This document shows, one piece after another, positions 16,733 to 26,111 of a stretch of DNA of 64,000 nt (within the stretch, counting starts at the first letter, position 1; each line of letters begins with the position of its first letter). The translations under genes and the position numbers were made by a program. The notes beneath the pieces are model-generated. The model was not told the origin of the DNA. It saw only the letters and a list, made by a program, of their open reading frames with translations, and ran no database searches. Source of the DNA: Thalassotalea psychrophila (GTDB lineage Bacteria > Pseudomonadota > Gammaproteobacteria > Enterobacterales > Alteromonadaceae); NCBI RefSeq assembly GCF_031583595.1, contig NZ_CP134145.1, positions 3,038,001 to 3,102,000 on the forward strand, read 5' to 3'.

Positions 16733-17599
16733 TTAATTTTCTCTGAGAGTTTTATCAATAATATCAACAAAAGCTGCAGGACTTTCCATATGAGGGTGAT
16801 GTCCTCCTTTAATAGTGTATTGTTGATAATTAGAGATATGTTCAGCAAAAACTTTCACCCCTGTTTGAATCATATCAAAGCCATTCTCACCAATTGTTAG
16901 GGTTACCGGACAATGTAAATTAGAGACAATTTGAATAGCTTGCTTCAATGAAAAACGTTGCGGTGAAATATTTCTCAATCTAGCATCTGAGCGCCAAGTG
17001 ACGCCATCTTCAACGTCATGTAAGCTACGTTCAACCAGCAATTTAGCTTCTTGATTGCCCAAGTCTGAAACATTCATTCTTGCCTTTACCGCCCCTTCTA
17101 CACATTTATGAACTGTCGCTTGTTTATGTTGAAGTTGTAACCTACTTAGCATGCCTTTGCGTAATTGTTCACTAGGGTTTTCGTTTTGCGTTAATAAGCC
17201 TATGGCTTCGATCAATATCAATTTATCGACTTTGTCATTAAATGCCGAAGTAAATAGTGTGGCTGCCATGCCGCCCATTGAATGGCCTATTATGTTGATT
17301 TGTTGCCATTGATTAATGTCAACTAATTGCAATACATCATAGCTCCAATCGATAAAGTGATAATGCGCATCAGGACTTCGGTGATCAGAGTGACCGTGTC
17401 CGGGCCAATCAATAGCAACAAACTGGTATTGAGTTAGCAATTCGCTTTTTTGAGCTATTAATGTATTAAAAAATGGTAGAAAGCTGGCACAGTTATCAAG
17501 CCATCCATGTAAACATAAAATTACTGGAGCTTTTGGGTTACCCAAGTTGATGCCTGCGATTTTACCATGAGCAAGGTTGTAGTTTACGTCACGAATCAA
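16733..17599 (-). CDS. Alpha/beta hydrolase
   Basis: This 288-residue single-domain hydrolase has an oxyanion segment, LCLHGWLDN (28-36), the DWPGHGHSD loop (64-72), the nucleophile elbow GHSMGG with Ser107, and a C-terminal GGHHPHMESP (about 266-275) carrying the catalytic His. It resembles small esterases and the MhpC/PldB-type hydrolases; no substrate can be named. It lies 22 bases past the M50 peptidase gene in the yoaA-tsaB-fadD unit, so it is probably cotranscribed. Confidence 0.85.
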   Translation of the reverse strand: MIRDVNYNLAHGKIAGINLGNPKAPVILCLHGWLDNCASFLPFFNTLIAQKSELLTQYQFVAIDWPGHGHSDHRSPDAHYHFIDWSYDVLQLVDINQWQQINIIGHSMGGMAATLFTSAFNDKVDKLILIEAIGLLTQNENPSEQLRKGMLSRLQLQHKQATVHKCVEGAVKARMNVSDLGNQEAKLLVERSLHDVEDGVTWRSDARLRNISPQRFSLKQAIQIVSNLHCPVTLTIGENGFDMIQTGVKVFAEHISNYQQYTIKGGHHPHMESPAAFVDIIDKTLREN

Positions 17600-17621
17600 A
17601 GTGAATCCTTAAATGAAAAGT

Positions 17622-18224
17622 TTATTTTTTTGATAATTTGAATATTGAATAAATACCAATTGCTGACCAAATTAAAATCCATATTATTTCTGGAATAAAT
17701 GTAATATCAGCTAATGCACTACCATCTCCAATACCACGGCCATCAATTAAATATAAAGGTGAGCTCAAACTGTTTAATAACACCATAAGCGCAAACAGCT
17801 TTAATATAACCGGTAAAAAATTAAAATGAGAAATCTTTATGCTTAAGGCAAAGGTGGCAATAAGGATTAAAATAATAACTAAAGTAAGTAAATCACGCAC
17901 CCACAAAAGGCAAGACATAGCTAACAGCAAAACAATAAACAAACTAAAATAACGACTGATTGAAGATTTCAAATCTGCAATTTTAAAGATCAATACGCCC
18001 CAACCAACAGCTCCTGCATAACCTGAAAAAGCAATGATTAACGCGATACCACCTTGGGTTGTACATAGTCCTGCACCATTGGGAAATAGTTCAATTTGCA
18101 GTATTTTTCCACCAGTAACAATGGCAGCTAAGCCATGACTTAATTCATGAAAGAAACTTTCCAACCAATTAAATGGAATACCTAAATATGGCGTTTCTTT
18201 TAATACAAAAGCAATAACCAACAA
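17622..18224 (-). CDS. M50-family membrane zinc metalloprotease
   Basis: The zinc motif HELSH sits near the N terminus (about residues 27-31 of this reading) within FFHELSHGLAA. About five hydrophobic helices follow, and NGAGLCTTQGG matches the conserved loop after the active site. M50 enzymes cleave proteins inside the membrane; this short type lacks PDZ domains. The only usual start codon is TTG at 18224, which lacks a ribosome site and cuts the first helix. The frame stays open upstream to an ATT at 18308, six bases after GGAG, which would give a 228-residue protein; see findings. It lies between tsaB and the hydrolase. Confidence 0.75.
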   Translation of the reverse strand: MLVIAFVLKETPYLGIPFNWLESFFHELSHGLAAIVTGGKILQIELFPNGAGLCTTQGGIALIIAFSGYAGAVGWGVLIFKIADLKSSISRYFSLFIVLLLAMSCLLWVRDLLTLVIILILIATFALSIKISHFNFLPVILKLFALMVLLNSLSSPLYLIDGRGIGDGSALADITFIPEIIWILIWSAIGIYSIFKLSKK

Positions 18225-18337
18225 CGACCAGAAATTGGTTGTTAAGAATTGATATATTGATGTCGTATTACTAGCTGACGTTGCAACAGTTTTATGTTTA
18301 GTTGAAATTTTAATCTCCAGTGTTTACACACTTATAG

Positions 18338-19039
18338 TTATTCTCTACCCGGTAATTTTTTCCAGGTAACCGTATCACGTAAATACACAGGTTGAGCATC
18401 TTGAGCGGCAAGAGCATTGCCATTTTCAAACTCTTTTATACCAATAGGTAACATGGCAACAGCATTAGGAAATTCAACATTTTGATTAATAATTAACTGT
18501 TCAATATTGCTCAGTTGCTGCGGATAAGCAGCCCAAGCGCTTCCGACGCCGACTAAATTAGCTGAAATTCTAGCTTGTTTAGTTAATTCATCTACAAGCT
18601 CAGGAGCGATTACGGCTTCAGGAATTAAAGCTTGCATGATCTGGTTTTCATCAACAGCGAACAGCCCACAATAAGCCTCATTCATTCGGGCATCAATAGC
18701 CGAAATCACCTGGCTGTGACCATGATTTAAATACGCTAACTGCGCCATGGTTTGCAATGTTGAAACACCGACCAACTTTAACTTGGCCGAATACCCTAAC
18801 CCTTGCGCTACGCCTATACCAATTCTCACACCGGTAAAACTTCCTGGACCACGACCATAGATCAAGCCATCTAACTGGTTCAGTTTAACCCCTGCTTCTT
18901 GTAAGACTTCGTCGACCATAGGCAGTAACAATAAACTGTGTGATTGCGGGCATAACTCATAACGGCTATAAATTTCACCTTGAAATGTCAAGGCTACAGA
19001 ACAAGCTTCTGTAGAGGCATCAATGGCCAAGTAATTCAC
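18338..19039 (-). CDS. tsaB: tRNA t6A threonylcarbamoyltransferase complex subunit TsaB
   Basis: TsaB is the non-catalytic partner of TsaD in making t6A37 in tRNAs that read ANN codons. The 233-residue protein has the ASKHA N-terminal block YLAIDASTEACSVAL (3-17), SHSLLLLPMVDEVL and GRGPGSFTGVRIG. It lacks the metal-binding histidines of TsaD, as expected. It follows yoaA with a gap of about 60 bases, the same order as yoaA-tsaB in E. coli. Confidence 0.94.
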   Translation of the reverse strand: MNYLAIDASTEACSVALTFQGEIYSRYELCPQSHSLLLLPMVDEVLQEAGVKLNQLDGLIYGRGPGSFTGVRIGIGVAQGLGYSAKLKLVGVSTLQTMAQLAYLNHGHSQVISAIDARMNEAYCGLFAVDENQIMQALIPEAVIAPELVDELTKQARISANLVGVGSAWAAYPQQLSNIEQLIINQNVEFPNAVAMLPIGIKEFENGNALAAQDAQPVYLRDTVTWKKLPGRE

Positions 19040-19098
19040 TATTTGTCTCTCTTTACAATTAAAATCAAATCATTTTGGTGATGATTATTTGAATATGA

Positions 19099-21078
19099 TT
19101 AGTCTATATCATTATCGATGTTTTTTGCGGTATTGATACGCTGTAAAAATTTAACCGCACTATTTATATCTCTGGTTCGATCCATATCAGGCAAACTTGC
19201 TAAGAATACTTGTCCGTATGGGCGATTGACTATACGGCTATCACATATAGCGAGTACACCTTGATCGCTCACATCTCGAATTAACCGGCCAACACCTTGC
19301 TTCAACGCAATAACCGCCTGCGGGAGTTGAATTTGTCCAAAGGGATCTCCGCCTTTGCGTTTAACATCTTCACTTTTAGCTTGCAGTAATGGTTCATCGG
19401 GTGCGCTAAACGGCAATTTATCGATGATAACACAAGTTAAGTTATCACCTCTAACATCAACCCCTTCCCAAAAAGAGGCGGTTGCCAATAACACCGCATT
19501 TTTTTGTTCAACAAAGTTATCTAACAACACACTCTTCGCCATTTGTCCTTGTACCAATAAAGGGTTATCGATTTCATCGCTTAATAACTCAGCTACTTGA
19601 TTTAGCATTCGATAAGAGGTGAACAATAAAAAACAACTGCCGTTACTGGCTTTTATCAATGGTATCGCAATATTAACTAACGCTTGGCCCCGAGTGTGGT
19701 GATTTGCTTCTGGTAAATATCTAGGCACAAACAGTTTTGATTGCGCAGGGTAATTAAATGGACTTTCCAGTAATAATTGCTTTGCTTTTGCTAACCCTAG
19801 CTCTTCACTAAAATGACTAAAACTTCCATTTACCGCTAAGGTTGCTGAGGTAAACACCCATGCAGAGTCTGATTCATCAATGAAATGTTGAAATTTATCG
19901 GCTACAGACAACGGTGTTTGATGCAATACAACATGGCGACGGGTAGTTTCATACCATAAACTCATACCAAACTCTTCAGTATTATTCATTATATCGTATT
20001 TAGTTAATAGCTCAGTTGCTCTATCAAAACAATTGTCTATCGCTTCACTGCGTGACACACATATTTTTAAAACATCAAATAAAAACTTTAAATCGGTATG
20101 CAGTTGAGCAAAGGCTCGAGAAAATTGTGGCTGATTCACTTTATGACGCCAATTTCCTCGTTCAGGATCTTGAGCAAAAAGCAGCCTAAAATCCCCTGCC
20201 GCACGTTGTAACTTTTCAGCCGCCTTGGCAAGCTGCTTTACATCGGTTAAATCAACTTTATATTGCTGTAAACAATCAAGGGCAAGCTCAAGTAATTGCT
20301 TGGTCGAAAAAGCTTGACCAAAATACTCACTGGCAATATCGCCTAATTGATGGGCTTCATCAAAAATTACTACATCAGATTTAGGAATTAACTCACCAAA
20401 GCCAGTATCTTTAAGTGCCATATCAGCAAAAAATAGATGATGATTTACAACAATTAGGTCTGCCTCAATCGCTCTTTCTCTAGCTTTAACTAAGTAACAC
20501 TTTTCATAGTCAGGACAGTTTCGGCCTAAACAATTATCAGTAGTAGAGGTAATTTGACCAAATATTAAGGAATCTTCAGCAACATTTGTTAATTCGCCAA
20601 TATCTCCAGATTGAGTAATGCTTGACCATTGCCTTACAGCAACAAGATCTTGCAATGTTTGCGCATTTAGCGCGCCACCTACTTGATGACGTTTTTCAGA
20701 TGAACTGGAAAAATTTTCTTCTAAACGAAATAAGCATAAGTAATTAGAACGGCCTTTTAGCAGCGCCGTTTTATGGCCACTGTTTAAGGCTTTTTTAACG
20801 AGAGGTAGGTCTTTATGAAAAAGCTGCTCCTGCAAATTTTTTGTTCCTGTTGAAACAATTACTTTCTTTTTTGAAGCTAATGCAGGAATAAGGTAGGCAA
20901 AAGTTTTACCTGTACCTGTGCCAGCTTCTACAATTAAATTAGTCTTCTTTTGTATGGCAACTTCCACTTCAGTTGCCATTTCAACTTGTGCTTGGCGAGG
21001 ATTAAATCCGGGAATAACTTTAGCAAGAGGACCATCACTAGCAAAAGCTTTAGCAACAGAGGTAGTTAAGCTGGTCAT
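19099..21078 (-). CDS. yoaA: DinG/XPD-like ATP-dependent helicase YoaA
   Basis: The 659 residues show an iron-sulfur superfamily 2 helicase: Walker A EAGTGTGKT (51-59), four cysteines for the 4Fe-4S cluster (C115, C183, C188, C194), the DEAH box at 240-243 and the C-terminal QGVGRLIRD motif VI (about 605). YoaA unwinds DNA during replication and repair and works with the clamp-loader subunit chi in E. coli. The order yoaA-tsaB-(insert)-fadD matches E. coli, which favours YoaA over DinG. It begins a minus-strand unit and is divergent from the his operon. Confidence 0.9.
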   Translation of the reverse strand: MTSLTTSVAKAFASDGPLAKVIPGFNPRQAQVEMATEVEVAIQKKTNLIVEAGTGTGKTFAYLIPALASKKKVIVSTGTKNLQEQLFHKDLPLVKKALNSGHKTALLKGRSNYLCLFRLEENFSSSSEKRHQVGGALNAQTLQDLVAVRQWSSITQSGDIGELTNVAEDSLIFGQITSTTDNCLGRNCPDYEKCYLVKARERAIEADLIVVNHHLFFADMALKDTGFGELIPKSDVVIFDEAHQLGDIASEYFGQAFSTKQLLELALDCLQQYKVDLTDVKQLAKAAEKLQRAAGDFRLLFAQDPERGNWRHKVNQPQFSRAFAQLHTDLKFLFDVLKICVSRSEAIDNCFDRATELLTKYDIMNNTEEFGMSLWYETTRRHVVLHQTPLSVADKFQHFIDESDSAWVFTSATLAVNGSFSHFSEELGLAKAKQLLLESPFNYPAQSKLFVPRYLPEANHHTRGQALVNIAIPLIKASNGSCFLLFTSYRMLNQVAELLSDEIDNPLLVQGQMAKSVLLDNFVEQKNAVLLATASFWEGVDVRGDNLTCVIIDKLPFSAPDEPLLQAKSEDVKRKGGDPFGQIQLPQAVIALKQGVGRLIRDVSDQGVLAICDSRIVNRPYGQVFLASLPDMDRTRDINSAVKFLQRINTAKNIDNDID

Positions 21079-21292
21079 TAATTAAGTTTGCTTTTCGTAA
21101 AGGGAAGAAAGCAATATTATAACCAGTAACTATTTTAGGTAAACAATTAAAACAATTAAAACCGAACTGAATACATCTATCATTTAGTAAATGCGTTAAG
21201 CTATTTATCAATTGCCTAGCCACAAAAAAATAAAAAGTTATGACTTATGCAAAAATGTATTTAATTATTCACATTTATTTCATAAATAACTA

Positions 21293-21322
21293 TTGACGAT
21301 TGGACCTAAAAAACATTATTGT
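21293..21322 (+). promoter_or_regulatory. Probable histidine operon promoter
   Basis: TTGACG at 21293-21298 and TATTGT at 21317-21322, 18 bases apart, lie 56 bases upstream of the leader-peptide start. The boxes match consensus at five of six and four of six positions. No other good pair lies between yoaA and the leader. Confidence 0.6.
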
Positions 21323-21377
21323 GTTCATAACAGAGTTGGTGCTACAGCCAAGCTCCTTATTTTAAAGAGAATACATA

Positions 21378-21422
21378 ATGTTTAACCTGAACTTACATCA
21401 TCGTCATCATATTATCGACTAG
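21378..21422 (+). CDS. hisL: Histidine operon leader peptide
   Basis: The 14-codon peptide MFNLNLHHRHHIID has four histidines in five codons, followed by a stop and then attenuator hairpins. AAAGAGA lies seven bases upstream of the ATG. When charged tRNA-His is scarce, a ribosome stalls in the His run and favours the antiterminator. The run is shorter than the seven His of E. coli hisL and is interrupted by Arg. Confidence 0.93.
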   Translation: MFNLNLHHRHHIID

Positions 21423-21514
21423 CCCTCAGGTTATTCGCTGAGGGTCTATGGACTCTTAAAGCGACGCTCAAAATAAGCAACGCCCCGAAAGAGTCCACTT
21501 TTTCGGGGTTTTTT
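21423..21514 (+). terminator. Histidine attenuator: pause hairpin, antiterminator and terminator
   Basis: Right after the leader stop, CCCTCAG (21423-21429) pairs with CTGAGGG (21438-21444). TGGACTCTT (21449-21457) can pair with AAGAGTCCA (21489-21497) as antiterminator. The competing terminator pairs CCCCGAAA (21483-21490) with TTTCGGGG (21501-21508), followed by six T. The overlap of antiterminator and terminator at 21489-21490 makes the two exclusive. Confidence 0.9.
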
Positions 21515-21521
21515 ACATCAG

Positions 21522-21598
21522 GGATGATGGAATGTCGAATTGCCAAGGATGGCATCAAAATCGACGCACTTCATGGATGATGGAATGTCAATTTGCCA
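21522..21598. repeat. Imperfect direct repeats between attenuator and hisG
   Basis: GGATGATGGAATGTC followed by an AATTGCCA-like end occurs at 21522-21545 and again at 21575-21598. They sit in the 225 bases between the attenuator and hisG, which otherwise hold no gene. The style resembles the repeats at 8882-8959 (GGAATG and TTGGCATTCC cores). Confidence 0.55.
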
Positions 21599-21739
21599 TG
21601 GACCGTATATTCACATCCATGTGATCACGGCATATACAACTTCCGTGTTGAAAATGGCATAAAATTGACTCATGCCTTTGAACCCAGTTTAGATTGATTA
21701 AAATTACAAATTTATAAATATTTTATTTTGGAGCAACAA

Positions 21740-22645
21740 ATGACTACAACCGACAAACAAAGACTTAGAATTGCCATTCAAAAATCTGGCCGCCTAAGTG
21801 ATGAATCACAAAGCTTATTTAAGCGTTGTGGTATGAAAATTAACTTAGCCGATCGTCGTTTGTTAGCTCATGTAGCAAATATGCCAATTGACTTAATGCT
21901 GGTGCGCAGCTCTGACATTCCAGGTTTAGTAATGGATGGCGTATGTGATCTAGGTATTGTTGGTGATAACACCCTAGAAGAACACGCATTAGAGCGCGAT
22001 CTAACTAATGAAAATAGTGACTACAATAAAATAATGTCATTAAAATTTGGTGGTTGTCGTTTATCAATTGCTTTACCGGAAGAGACTGAATATAAGGGAA
22101 TTCAAAGTTTAGACGGACTGCGTTTAGCGACTACTTACCCAAGATTATTAACGCGTTTTGGTGATGATAATAATATCAAATTTGAATTTTGTAAGCTTAA
22201 TGGCTCAGTAGAGGTTGCACCGCGAGTTGGTTTAGCCGATGGTATTTGTGACTTAGTATCAACTGGTACAACATTAGAAGCAAATGGCTTAAAAGAAGTT
22301 GAAGTTATTTATCAATCTAAAGCGGCGTTAATTCAAGGCAGTCAGCCTTTATCAGCAGAAAAGCAAAAGACACTAAATACCTTAATTCCTCGTATTGAAG
22401 GTGTATTAAAAGCCAAAGAAAGTAAATACATCATGATGCACGCACCAAAAAACAAGTTGAATGAAGTAGTCGCGCTTATGCCAGGCAGTGAAACACCGAC
22501 AGTTTTACCATTAGCAGAGCGTGATGACAGAGTTGCAATACACATGGTAAGTACTGAAACATTCTTTTGGGAAACTATGGAAGAGCTTAAAGAACTCGGC
22601 TGTAATTCAATTTTGGTTATGCCAATTGAAAAAATGATGGGATAG
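21740..22645 (+). CDS. hisG: ATP phosphoribosyltransferase HisG (long form)
   Basis: HisG joins ATP and PRPP in the first step of histidine synthesis. The ATG at 21740 follows GGAG by six bases; an in-frame TTG at 21728 overlaps that site and is rejected. The product has 301 residues, as in the hexameric long form with a C-terminal ACT-like regulatory domain for histidine feedback (about 225-299). [16 protein letters not shown] opens the catalytic part, and [13 protein letters not shown] is the PRPP-binding loop. It is first in the nine-activity operon and under attenuator control. Confidence 0.97.
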   Translation: MTTTDKQRLRIAIQKSGRLSDESQSLFKRCGMKINLADRRLLAHVANMPIDLMLVRSSDIPGLVMDGVCDLGIVGDNTLEEHALERDLTNENSDYNKIMSLKFGGCRLSIALPEETEYKGIQSLDGLRLATTYPRLLTRFGDDNNIKFEFCKLNGSVEVAPRVGLADGICDLVSTGTTLEANGLKEVEVIYQSKAALIQGSQPLSAEKQKTLNTLIPRIEGVLKAKESKYIMMHAPKNKLNEVVALMPGSETPTVLPLAERDDRVAIHMVSTETFFWETMEELKELGCNSILVMPIEKMMG

Positions 22646-22648
22646 AAC

Positions 22649-23935
22649 ATGTTAAATTGGTCCTCATTAAATAAAGCAGAACAAACTAAAGCACTATCAA
22701 GGCCCGCTATTAGTGACAACAAAGGTTTAAGAAAAACTGTTGCTAATATAATTGATAAAATAGACAAGCAAGGTGACAACGCCTTATTTGAGTTAACTAG
22801 TCTATTTGACAAGGTCAAGCTAAGCTCTTTACAGCTGACTGATAATGCTGTGGTTAAGGCGACTCAACGTTTATCTGATAAGCGAAAGTTGGCAATTCAA
22901 ACCGCATATGGCCAAATTGAGCGCTTTCACATTGCTCAAAAGACAACAGACATTGTTGTAGAAACTATGCCTGGTGTTAAATGCACTCTAAAAACAGAAG
23001 CAATTGATAGTGTCGGTTTATATATCCCTGCCGGATCGGCCCCATTACCTTCAACGGTTTTGATGTTGGGAGTTCCGGCTAAATTAGCCGGCTGTAATAG
23101 AGTTGTATTGGTATGCCCTCCTAATAAACAAGGTGAGATTGCCGATGAGATCATTTACGCAGCAAAACTTTGCCAAATCAGCGAAATTTATACTATTGGT
23201 GGTGCACAAGCAATTGCTGCACTAGCGCTTGGTACAGAAACAATTAAACCGGTAAATAAAGTATTTGGCCCTGGTAATCGCTTTGTTACTGAAGCTAAGA
23301 AACAACTTTCACAATTAGTTCCTGGTTTTGCCATTGATATGCCCGCTGGCCCATCTGAGTTATTAGTTATCGCTGATGACAGTGCAACACCTGCTTTTGT
23401 TGCTGCTGACTTACTATCACAAGCAGAGCATGGTCCAGATTCTCAGGTAATATTAGTCACTAATTCTGCTGATGTAGCAATCAATGTACAAACTGAGCTT
23501 GATCTACAAGTTGAATTGTTAAGCCGCAAAGATATTGCCAAACAAGCATTAAATGAAAGTCGACTGATTGTTTGTGATGATATCAAGGAAGCGGTAAAAG
23601 TTTCTAACCTATACGGGCCAGAGCACTTAAGCATTCAAACCGAACAGCCACAACAACTAATGACTAAAATACGCTCTGCGGGTTCTATTTTTGTTGGTGA
23701 TTACTCACCAGAATCAGCTGGTGATTATGCCAGTGGTACCAATCACGTTTTACCAACGTATGGCTACTCTAAAGTGATATCGTCGTTATCTTTAGCCGAC
23801 TTCTCTCGTCGCTATACGGTGCAAGAACTGACAAAACAAGGATTACAATCCTTAGCAGAAACCATTATTGAGTTAACTGATGCTGAAGGTTTAGATGCAC
23901 ACCAACGTGCTGTAACCATCCGTTTGGAAAAATAG
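22649..23935 (+). CDS. hisD: Histidinol dehydrogenase HisD
   Basis: The 428-residue zinc enzyme oxidises histidinol to histidine in two NAD-dependent steps, the last of the pathway. Family signatures seen are DSVGLYIPAGSAPLPS, GGAQAIAALALGTE, AGPSELLVIADDSA and SAGDYASGTNHVLPTYG. HisD is normally about 430 residues. Three bases separate it from hisG and two from hisC, so translation is probably coupled. Confidence 0.97.
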   Translation: MLNWSSLNKAEQTKALSRPAISDNKGLRKTVANIIDKIDKQGDNALFELTSLFDKVKLSSLQLTDNAVVKATQRLSDKRKLAIQTAYGQIERFHIAQKTTDIVVETMPGVKCTLKTEAIDSVGLYIPAGSAPLPSTVLMLGVPAKLAGCNRVVLVCPPNKQGEIADEIIYAAKLCQISEIYTIGGAQAIAALALGTETIKPVNKVFGPGNRFVTEAKKQLSQLVPGFAIDMPAGPSELLVIADDSATPAFVAADLLSQAEHGPDSQVILVTNSADVAINVQTELDLQVELLSRKDIAKQALNESRLIVCDDIKEAVKVSNLYGPEHLSIQTEQPQQLMTKIRSAGSIFVGDYSPESAGDYASGTNHVLPTYGYSKVISSLSLADFSRRYTVQELTKQGLQSLAETIIELTDAEGLDAHQRAVTIRLEK

Positions 23936-23937
23936 TT

Positions 23938-25041
23938 ATGACAGATAAACCTACAAACTTAATCGACAATTTAGTACGTAAAGATGTACTGAATATGGTG
24001 CCTTATCAGTCAGCTCGCCGCGAACAAGCGGGAGGCAGTTGCTGGCTAAATGCCAATGAAGCCGGTGGTAATAATGAGCTTGATATCAGTTTAAGTGATC
24101 TTAACCGCTATCCTGACTTTCAACCACAACAGCTTATAAACGCTTACGCTGACTATGCAGGAGTGGAAAATAAGCAAGTGTTAGCCACCCGTGGCGCTGA
24201 CGAAGGTATTGAAGTTTTGATCCGGACTTTTTGTCAGTCAAATCAAGACAATATTATTATTTGTCCGCCAACTTATGGCATGTACGCAATTAGCGCAAAA
24301 GGCCATGCTGTAAATATTACAACAGTACCCTTAACTAATGAGCTACAACTTGACTTACCGGCATTGAGCGCTAAAAAAGATAACACAAAAATTGTGTTTA
24401 TTTGCTCGCCAAATAACCCAACCGGTGATGTGCTCAACAAAAGTGACATCATCTCTACACTAGAGCTATTTAAAGATTCGGCATTGGTCGTAGTTGATGA
24501 AGCATATATTGAATTTTGCCCAGAGCTGTCATTTGCTAAATTATTAAATGAGTATCCAAATTTAGTGATCTTAAGGACACTGTCAAAAGCATTTGCCTTA
24601 GCGGGTTTACGTTGCGGCTTTACTCTTGCCAGTAATGAAATAATTACTATGATGAGCAAAATCATTGCACCCTACCCGATTTCAAACCCGGTAAGTGCAA
24701 TAGCAAGCAAAGCATTAACTCAGAACTTAGCTGATATGCAGCAGCGCGTTGTATCAACCAATCAACTCAACATCGAGCTTAGTGAGTTTTTAAAGCAGCA
24801 AACTTGGTTAATAAAATTATTTACCTCAAAAACCAACTACATTCTATTTAAGGCTAATAATACCATCGCTTTATTTAATTCATTAATAGAACAAGGCGTG
24901 CTGATCCGTAATCAATCAAGCCAATTAAGTTTAGAAAATTGTTTGCGAGTGAGTATTGGCAATGCAAATGAACTTGAGCAATTTAAATCTGCAATTAACA
25001 TCTATAACCAGCAACAGGAAAACTCTACATGCAAAACATAG
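23938..25041 (+). CDS. hisC: Histidinol-phosphate aminotransferase HisC
   Basis: The 367-residue PLP enzyme moves an amino group from glutamate to imidazole-acetol phosphate. The PLP lysine is Lys217 in [23 protein letters not shown] (157-163) and VVDEAYIEF (185-193) complete the fold-type I active site. The length is typical. Its end overlaps the hisB start by 13 bases. Confidence 0.96.
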   Translation: MTDKPTNLIDNLVRKDVLNMVPYQSARREQAGGSCWLNANEAGGNNELDISLSDLNRYPDFQPQQLINAYADYAGVENKQVLATRGADEGIEVLIRTFCQSNQDNIIICPPTYGMYAISAKGHAVNITTVPLTNELQLDLPALSAKKDNTKIVFICSPNNPTGDVLNKSDIISTLELFKDSALVVVDEAYIEFCPELSFAKLLNEYPNLVILRTLSKAFALAGLRCGFTLASNEIITMMSKIIAPYPISNPVSAIASKALTQNLADMQQRVVSTNQLNIELSEFLKQQTWLIKLFTSKTNYILFKANNTIALFNSLIEQGVLIRNQSSQLSLENCLRVSIGNANELEQFKSAINIYNQQQENSTCKT

Positions 25042-26111
25042 CGCCTAAATCAGATATTTTATTTATTGACCGCGATGGTACATTAATTGAAGAGCCGATT
25101 AGTGATAAGCAAGTTGATACCTTAGAAAAGTTGGTGTTTGAACCAAACGTTATTCCTGTATTATTAAAGCTTCAGCAAAGTGGTTACACCTTAGTTATCG
25201 TTTCAAACCAAGATGGCTTAGGCACGAAAAGTTACCCGCAAGCTGATTTCGATTTACCTCACGACAAAATGATAGAAATGTTTGCTTCTCAAGGGGTTAA
25301 CTTTAAAGATCAACTTATATGCCCGCATTTTGATGAAGACAACTGTAATTGTCGTAAACCAAAACTTGGTCTAGTTAGTGATTATTTGCAGCAAGGTAAA
25401 ATTAATTTCGCTAATTCGTTTGTTATAGGTGATAGAGAAACCGATATATCGCTTGCCAAGAATATGGGGTTGCCGGGTATTCAATATAACCGAGAGAATT
25501 TGAACTGGAACGATATTAGCGAACAATTACTCAACAGCCCGCGCAAAGCATGCGTTACTCGCACAACTAAAGAAACCGATATCAATGTACAAGTAAATTT
25601 AGATAAAGCCGGCTCAAACAATATAGCAACAGGAATAGGTTTCTTTGACCATATGCTTGATCAAATCGCTACCCACGGAGGATTCTCTTTAACTTGTACT
25701 GTAGATGGTGATTTACACATTGATGATCACCACAGTGTTGAAGATACAGCTCTAGCACTCGGCGACGCTTTAAAACAAGCTCTTGGCAATAAACGTGGTA
25801 TTACACGCTTTGGCTTTGTATTACCTATGGATGAATGTAAAGCCGAATGTAGTATCGATTTATCTGGTCGTGCACATTTAGTATTTGATAGTGAATTTAC
25901 CGATAACCGTGTTGGCGGTATGTCTACCCAGATGGTCAGTCACTTTTTCAAGAGTTTAACTGACGCAATGGCGGTAACCTTGCATTTATCAACAACAAAA
26001 GGTAATTGTCACCACCAAGTTGAAAGCTTATTTAAAGTTTTTGGCCGCGCATTAGGTCAAGCAATTACTGTTAGTGGTGACGCCATGCCGAGCTCTAAAG
26101 GTGTATTGTAA
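25029..26111 (+). CDS. hisB: Bifunctional histidinol-phosphatase / imidazoleglycerol-phosphate dehydratase HisB
   Basis: This 360-residue fusion does two pathway steps. Residues 1 to about 165 are a HAD phosphatase with [13 protein letters not shown] (Asp14 and Asp16) and a zinc-binding segment, [15 protein letters not shown]. Residues from about 168 onward are the dehydratase, with [31 protein letters not shown] and [16 protein letters not shown]. The bifunctional form is typical of gammaproteobacteria. Its stop overlaps the hisH start. Confidence 0.97.
   Translation: MQNIAPKSDILFIDRDGTLIEEPISDKQVDTLEKLVFEPNVIPVLLKLQQSGYTLVIVSNQDGLGTKSYPQADFDLPHDKMIEMFASQGVNFKDQLICPHFDEDNCNCRKPKLGLVSDYLQQGKINFANSFVIGDRETDISLAKNMGLPGIQYNRENLNWNDISEQLLNSPRKACVTRTTKETDINVQVNLDKAGSNNIATGIGFFDHMLDQIATHGGFSLTCTVDGDLHIDDHHSVEDTALALGDALKQALGNKRGITRFGFVLPMDECKAECSIDLSGRAHLVFDSEFTDNRVGGMSTQMVSHFFKSLTDAMAVTLHLSTTKGNCHHQVESLFKVFGRALGQAITVSGDAMPSSKGVL

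Noticed and set aside
17622..18308. Frameshift in the M50 gene
   Set aside because: The frame is intact upstream to an ATT codon with a good ribosome site, so a rare start explains it without a frameshift.
24273..25041. Possible gene fusion between hisC and hisB
   Set aside because: Separate starts and stops overlapping by 13 bases are normal for this operon.
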